Part shown: positions 60,307 through 64,000 of the stretch, in pieces
How positions within the stretch are numbered: the stretch's first letter is position 1
How the letters are laid out: every line of letters begins with the position of its first letter
DNA from: Burkholderiales bacterium
GTDB taxonomy: Bacteria > Pseudomonadota > Gammaproteobacteria > Burkholderiales > SG8-41
Assembly (NCBI GenBank): GCA_019634975.1
Contig: JAHCAI010000005.1
Coordinates: 49,719 to 113,718, forward strand
Reading direction: 5' to 3'
Length of the DNA: 64,000 bases
Notes under the pieces: model-generated
What the model saw: the letters and a program-made list of their open reading frames with translations, nothing else
Database searches by the model: none
Told to the model about the DNA's origin: nothing
Position numbers and translations under genes: made by a program

Positions 60307-62769
60307 CTATTTTCCCGGTGACGCCAGCCGCAGCGCATTCAGAACCACCAGCAGGGAACTCGCCGACATGCCGATCGCCGCCACCAGCGGCGTGACCAGT
60401 CCCGCCATCGCCAGCGGCAAAGCCACTGCATTGTAGGCCATGGCCCAGCCCAGGTTCTGTCGAATCACCCGCAGCGTCCGGCGTGCCGCACGCACGGTGC
60501 CGGCGAGCGCTTCAAGGCGGTCTGTCAGCAGGATGATGTCGGCACTGACCTGCGCGAGTTCTGTACCGCTGCCGAGCGCGATCGAAACCTGTGCGCGGGA
60601 AAGCACGGGGGCGTCATTGACACCATCACCGATCATCGCCACCACCGCGCCCTGCGCCTGCAGCTTTTCCACATAAGCCAGCTTCTCCGCCGGGCTGGCC
60701 TCACCGGCATGATCCGCAATGCCAAGCTCGAATGCGGTATGGGCCACGCGCTGCCTGCGGTCACCGGACAGTAATGCGACATGGGCGCCACCGGCCGCCA
60801 GATCACGAACCAGCGCCGGTGCGTCGTGGCGAACCACGTCATCAAGCAGGAACAGCGCGATCCAGCCCTCCTCATCGCCAAGAGCAACCGCCGCAATGGC
60901 ATCGGGCACGCAATCCATGTCCGCAGGCAGGGCCTGCCCGTGCAGGGCAGCCACGTATTCGGGACGGCCGATGCGCAGCAAGCGGCCGCCGACGCGTCCT
61001 TCAACACCCTGCCCGGTGACAACGCTCACGGCGCTCGCCACCGGATGAACGCCGTTGGCGGCAGCCACCAGCGCGCGGCCGACCGGGTGCTCGGACCAGG
61101 ATTCGAGCGCCGCCGCGAGTGCAAGGCATTGCGCAGATGACTCCACCCCCAGGGTGCGGATGCCGGCCAGCACCATCCGGCCGCTGGTCAGCGTGCCCGT
61201 CTTGTCGAACACGAAATGGGTGGCGCGCGCCAGCGTCTCCAGCGCGGCGCCGCGGGTCACCAGCACGCCGTCGCGGTACGCAGAGCCGGTCGCAGCGGTC
61301 AAGGCGGCGGGGGTGGCCAGCGACAACGCACAGGGACAGGTCACGACCAGCATGGCCACCGCTATCCAAAGGGCACGCTGCGGATCAATCTGCCACCAGA
61401 CCGCAAAGGTCATCAGCGTCAGCAGCAACAGGGAGGCCACGAACCAGCGTGCAACCCGGTCAGCGAGCTTTGCGATGCGCGGCTTTTCGGTCTGAGCACG
61501 ATCCATCAGGCGCACGATGCCCGCCAGCACGGTGTCCTCACCGATACGGGTAACCCGCATCACGACCACGCCGTCGAGGTTGACCGCACCGCCGGTCAGC
61601 GGGTCTCCCGGACGCTTGTTCACCGGACGCGATTCGCCGGTCAGCAAGGCCTCGTCGGCCTTGCTGCTGCCCTCGACAACGGTGCCGTCCGCCGGAATGC
61701 CTTCGCCCGGGCGCACCCGCACGAGATCGCCCGGGCGCAAGGCCGCGGCGGCAATGCGCTCGGCGGAGCCGTCCCCGAGGATGCGCTCGGCAGAGGCAGG
61801 CACCAGGCGCACGAGGCGTTCCTGGGTCCTTACCGCCTTCGCCCGCGCCTCCATCTCGAGATAGCGCGCACCGAGGAGCAGGAACACGAACATCGACACC
61901 GAATCGAAATAGACGTCTCCGCCGGCCGTCCAGGTCGCGTAGACGCTCGCCGCGAAGGCGATCACTATGCCCAGGGTTACCGGGACATCCATGCCGACGC
62001 TTCCGCGGCGCAGGTCCCGCCAGGCACCGCCGTAGAAGGGAACGGCCGACCACAATGCCACCGGCAGCGTCAGCACGAGGCTGGCGATGCGCATCAACTG
62101 CTCGATGTCGGGCGTCATGGCGCCCTCGGCGATGTACACCGGAACGGCGTACATCATCACCTGCATCATGCTGAATCCGGCGATGAACAGGCGCCACAGC
62201 AGGATGCTGCGCTCGCGGCGCAACCGCTCCTCCGCGCGTCCGGCATCGTAGGGGTGTGCGGAGTAGCCGAGCGCCGCAACCGCGGCGAGAATGGCGCTCA
62301 GCGCGGTTTCGCGGGCATCCCAGCGCACGCGCGCGCGGCGGGTAGCGTAATTCAGCGACACGGCCGACACGCCGGGCAGGCGCGCGATGCGCTGCTCGAT
62401 CAGCCAGACACAGGCGGCACAGGTCACGCCATCGATCAGCAGCGATGCTTCCTTCTCGTGCTCATTCGCATCCCTGACGAAATTGCGCTGCACCTCCGGC
62501 ATGTCGTAGACCGCGAGCTCCCCGGGAACCACCTGCACGCTCCGGGCCGAGGGCGCCATTGCCGTGCGGTTCCGGTAATAGGCGCCGAGGCCGTTGTCGA
62601 CGATCGTCTGCGAGACGGCCTGGCAACCGCGGCAGCAGGTGGCCCTTTCGACGCCGTCCACCCGCACCGGAAACACGGCTTTTCCGACCGGCAATCCGCA
62701 ATGGAAACACCCCGCGGCGGAATGCGTCGCGGGGTGCTGTTGCGCGTTTTCCGGCGGGGATCCCGTCAT
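60307..62769 (-). CDS. ccoI: Copper-exporting P-type ATPase for cbb3 assembly (CcoI/FixI)
   Basis: An 820-residue P1B ATPase that delivers copper to the periplasm for cbb3 oxidase. The N-terminus has a CcoI-specific Cys module (CFHC at 21-24, CCRGC at 45-49), then an HMA domain with CAAC (117-120). CPC in VVTCPCALSLATP, DKTGTLT, SEHPVG and GDGVNDAPV are intact. It differs from the CopA-type ATPase at 528-2732 in these N-terminal domains. The ATG at 62769 is preferred to a TTG two codons upstream. ompW lies 25 bp upstream on the same strand. Confidence 0.94.
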   Translation of the reverse strand: MTGSPPENAQQHPATHSAAGCFHCGLPVGKAVFPVRVDGVERATCCRGCQAVSQTIVDNGLGAYYRNRTAMAPSARSVQVVPGELAVYDMPEVQRNFVRDANEHEKEASLLIDGVTCAACVWLIEQRIARLPGVSAVSLNYATRRARVRWDARETALSAILAAVAALGYSAHPYDAGRAEERLRRERSILLWRLFIAGFSMMQVMMYAVPVYIAEGAMTPDIEQLMRIASLVLTLPVALWSAVPFYGGAWRDLRRGSVGMDVPVTLGIVIAFAASVYATWTAGGDVYFDSVSMFVFLLLGARYLEMEARAKAVRTQERLVRLVPASAERILGDGSAERIAAAALRPGDLVRVRPGEGIPADGTVVEGSSKADEALLTGESRPVNKRPGDPLTGGAVNLDGVVVMRVTRIGEDTVLAGIVRLMDRAQTEKPRIAKLADRVARWFVASLLLLTLMTFAVWWQIDPQRALWIAVAMLVVTCPCALSLATPAALTAATGSAYRDGVLVTRGAALETLARATHFVFDKTGTLTSGRMVLAGIRTLGVESSAQCLALAAALESWSEHPVGRALVAAANGVHPVASAVSVVTGQGVEGRVGGRLLRIGRPEYVAALHGQALPADMDCVPDAIAAVALGDEEGWIALFLLDDVVRHDAPALVRDLAAGGAHVALLSGDRRQRVAHTAFELGIADHAGEASPAEKLAYVEKLQAQGAVVAMIGDGVNDAPVLSRAQVSIALGSGTELAQVSADIILLTDRLEALAGTVRAARRTLRVIRQNLGWAMAYNAVALPLAMAGLVTPLVAAIGMSASSLLVVLNALRLASPGK

Positions 62770-62794
62770 CCGCAATGCACGTGCAGCGCTGTCA

Positions 62795-63379
62795 TCAGAA
62801 CTTCATTCCCACGCCCAGGCCCAGCACGACGGGATTGATCTTGAAATTGGCGGCAGCTGCGCCCGACACGTCGGTGTCAATCCAGATCTTCTTCAGATCC
62901 ACATTCAGGAAGAAGGTCTTGTTGATCGGAAAGTCGGCCCCGACCTGCAGCGCCCCACCCCAGCTGTTGCGATCAACCGTAGCCGTGCCGCCGAGAAGGT
63001 TGATGTCGTAAAAGCGGGTGTAATTGATGCCCGCGCCGACATAGGGCCGGAACGACGGGCTGTCCGGTGCGAAATGGTACTGCAGGGTCAGCGTCGGCGG
63101 CAGCAGCGCGACGGATCCGATGTTGGCGCCAGCCGCGGTGATGCCGTGCTTTTTCGTGGCGAGGATCAGCTCGAGGCCGAGATTGCGGGTCACGAAATAG
63201 GTGAAATCAAGCTCCAACGTCGTTTCGGTGCTGGCATCCAGGTTCAGCGCCGAGGAGCTCGCGTCCGGATTGATATTGATGACGCGCGCGCGCGCCAGCC
63301 AGTCGCCCTGCGCAGCCTGTGCCGCGCCCGCCATCATGCCGATCGCCAGCAATGCCGGCAGCCATGACCATCGTTTCAT
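62795..63379 (-). CDS. ompW: OmpW family outer membrane protein
   Basis: A 194-residue eight-stranded beta-barrel protein. A signal peptide ends at AQA (about residue 22); the family pattern WLARARVININPD follows, with alternating beta-strands and the C-terminal Phe of outer membrane proteins (GVGMKF). The start at 63379 has GGGAG 6 bp upstream. An FNR-type box centred 82 bp upstream with a well-placed -10 predicts induction without O2, in line with FNR control of E. coli ompW. Confidence 0.93.
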   Translation of the reverse strand: MKRWSWLPALLAIGMMAGAAQAAQGDWLARARVININPDASSSALNLDASTETTLELDFTYFVTRNLGLELILATKKHGITAAGANIGSVALLPPTLTLQYHFAPDSPSFRPYVGAGINYTRFYDINLLGGTATVDRNSWGGALQVGADFPINKTFFLNVDLKKIWIDTDVSGAAAANFKINPVVLGLGVGMKF

Positions 63380-63454
63380 CTGCATCTCCCGGTGAGGGTT
63401 GTTTGGAATGCTGCATGGACGGTGCAATCCTAAGCAGGGCGCTCGCCGCGCATG

Positions 63455-63468
63455 TTGACCCAAATCAA
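63455..63468. promoter_or_regulatory. FNR box upstream of ompW
   Basis: TTGACCCAAATCAA matches the consensus at nine of ten positions. On the minus strand TAGGAT (63427-63432) lies 32 bp from the centre, a class II layout for ompW. No matching -10 is seen toward aat. Confidence 0.88.
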
Positions 63469-63510
63469 ATGCCCTGCACGCCGTCAGGGTTGTCCTTTTA
63501 AAATGACGCC

Positions 63511-64000
63511 ATGATTCCCTGGCTCGAAGACAGCGAACCCTTTCCGCCATTGTCACGGGCCCTGCGCGAGCCCAACGGCCTGCTGGCAGCCGGCGGATCG
63601 CTGTCCGCCGAGCGTCTGCTCGACGCCTATCGCCAGGGCATCTTTCCCTGGTACAGCGAGGGCCAGCCGGTGCTGTGGTGGAGCCCGGATCCGCGCATGG
63701 TGCTGTTGCAGGGGGAATTCCGCCTGCCGCGCTCTCTCGCCAAGCGCTTGCGCCGCCGCGACTTCGAGATCCGCATCGACACCGCCTTCGAAACCGTGAT
63801 GCGCGCCTGCGCCGCGCCGCGCCGCGACGGCGCCGGCACCTGGATCACGGAAGACATGATCTCGGCCTATTGCCGGCTGCATCACATGGGTCATGCACAC
63901 TCGGTTGAGACCTGGATGGGCGGCAAGCTGGCCGGCGGCCTCTATGGCGTTGCCGTGGGGCGCATGTTCTACGGGGAATCGATGTTCACCCGGGTGGCCG
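63511..64000 (+). CDS. aat: Leucyl/phenylalanyl-tRNA-protein transferase (5' part)
   Basis: The first 163 residues; the gene runs off the window. The protein attaches Leu or Phe to N-terminal Arg/Lys of proteins for ClpAP degradation. [61 protein letters not shown] and the FYGESMF motif are diagnostic. Confidence 0.95.
   Translation, partial: MIPWLEDSEPFPPLSRALREPNGLLAAGGSLSAERLLDAYRQGIFPWYSEGQPVLWWSPDPRMVLLQGEFRLPRSLAKRLRRRDFEIRIDTAFETVMRACAAPRRDGAGTWITEDMISAYCRLHHMGHAHSVETWMGGKLAGGLYGVAVGRMFYGESMFTRVA

Noticed and set aside
61216..62838. A 540-codon plus-strand frame opposite ccoI
   Set aside because: Shadow of the P-type ATPase; His/Arg-rich low-complexity translation.
1..64000. tRNA, rRNA, CRISPR arrays, insertion sequences or prophage genes
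   Set aside because: No cloverleaf-like sequence, regularly spaced direct repeats, transposase or integrase motifs were noticed anywhere. A covariance-model search would be needed to exclude small RNAs.

Overview
The window looks like chromosomal DNA of a high-GC, facultatively anaerobic, nitrate-respiring betaproteobacterium. The grounds are a betaproteobacterial-style narXL-narK1-narK2-narGHJI cluster followed by a parvulin gene and nnrS, a complete cbb3 oxidase set, an FNR with the canonical four cysteines, and TTGAT-N4-ATCAA boxes in front of anaerobic genes. The species cannot be named from sequence alone. No rRNA, tRNA, CRISPR array, phage or transposase was seen.

Layout. 1-2.7 kb (+): end of a copper locus (Met/His-rich tail, YHS protein, CopA-type P-ATPase). 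2.8-5.2 kb (-): cydAB quinol oxidase. 5.4-10.3 kb (+): periplasmic copper-handling operon with a His-rich secreted protein, a small exported protein, a TolC-like lipoprotein, a Tat-exported multicopper oxidase, a cupredoxin, a DUF411 protein with an in-frame TGA at its first redox cysteine, and a CusF-like protein. 10.5-27 kb (+): a signalling block with a PAS histidine kinase and LuxR-type regulator, two receiver-only proteins, a histidine kinase broken by an internal deletion, and two adjacent giant REC-PAS-GAF-GGDEF-EAL-REC proteins. 27-28.4 kb (+): an exported Rieske-like protein and Cu/Zn superoxide dismutase. 28.5-30.7 kb (-): a TauE/SafE-like membrane protein and hemN, divergent from fnr. 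31.6-38.5 kb (-): a cyclopropane-fatty-acid-synthase-like methyltransferase, two small membrane proteins, and ccoH, ccoG, ccoP, ccoQ, ccoO, ccoN. 38.6-42.3 kb (+): a UspA protein, a radical SAM/SPASM protein, a second Crp/Fnr regulator and an NPD-type flavoprotein; the last three each have an FNR-like box. 42.3-63.4 kb (-): about 21 kb of co-directional genes, read as ompW, ccoI, ccoS, narX, narL, narK1, narK2, narG, narH, narJ, narI, a parvulin, a hypothetical, nnrS and a small redox/lipoyl/membrane module, carbonic anhydrase and a SirB-like protein. The window ends inside aat (+).

How it fits together. FNR would sense oxygen loss and act on hemN/fnr, ccoN/usp, the radical SAM gene, the second Crp/Fnr gene, the NPD gene and ompW. 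Most of these boxes have a plausible -10 element 31-32 bp from the box centre, as in class II promoters. NarXL would add nitrate control. CcoGHIS and the copper operon would supply and buffer copper for cbb3 oxidase and the periplasmic copper enzymes.

The most notable items are: (1) a candidate selenocysteine-containing DUF411 protein with a SECIS-like hairpin just after the UGA; (2) six copies of an AT-rich element related to TAAGTATTTGATTTTATT, several starting at a gene's stop codon; (3) a compact module of NnrS, a Cys-rich protein, a haem-oxidase-like membrane protein, a GcvH-like lipoyl carrier and a thioredoxin-membrane fusion; (4) a broken histidine kinase between two intact receiver proteins; and (5) a 24-codon ORF that links two genes by TGATG and GTGA overlaps.
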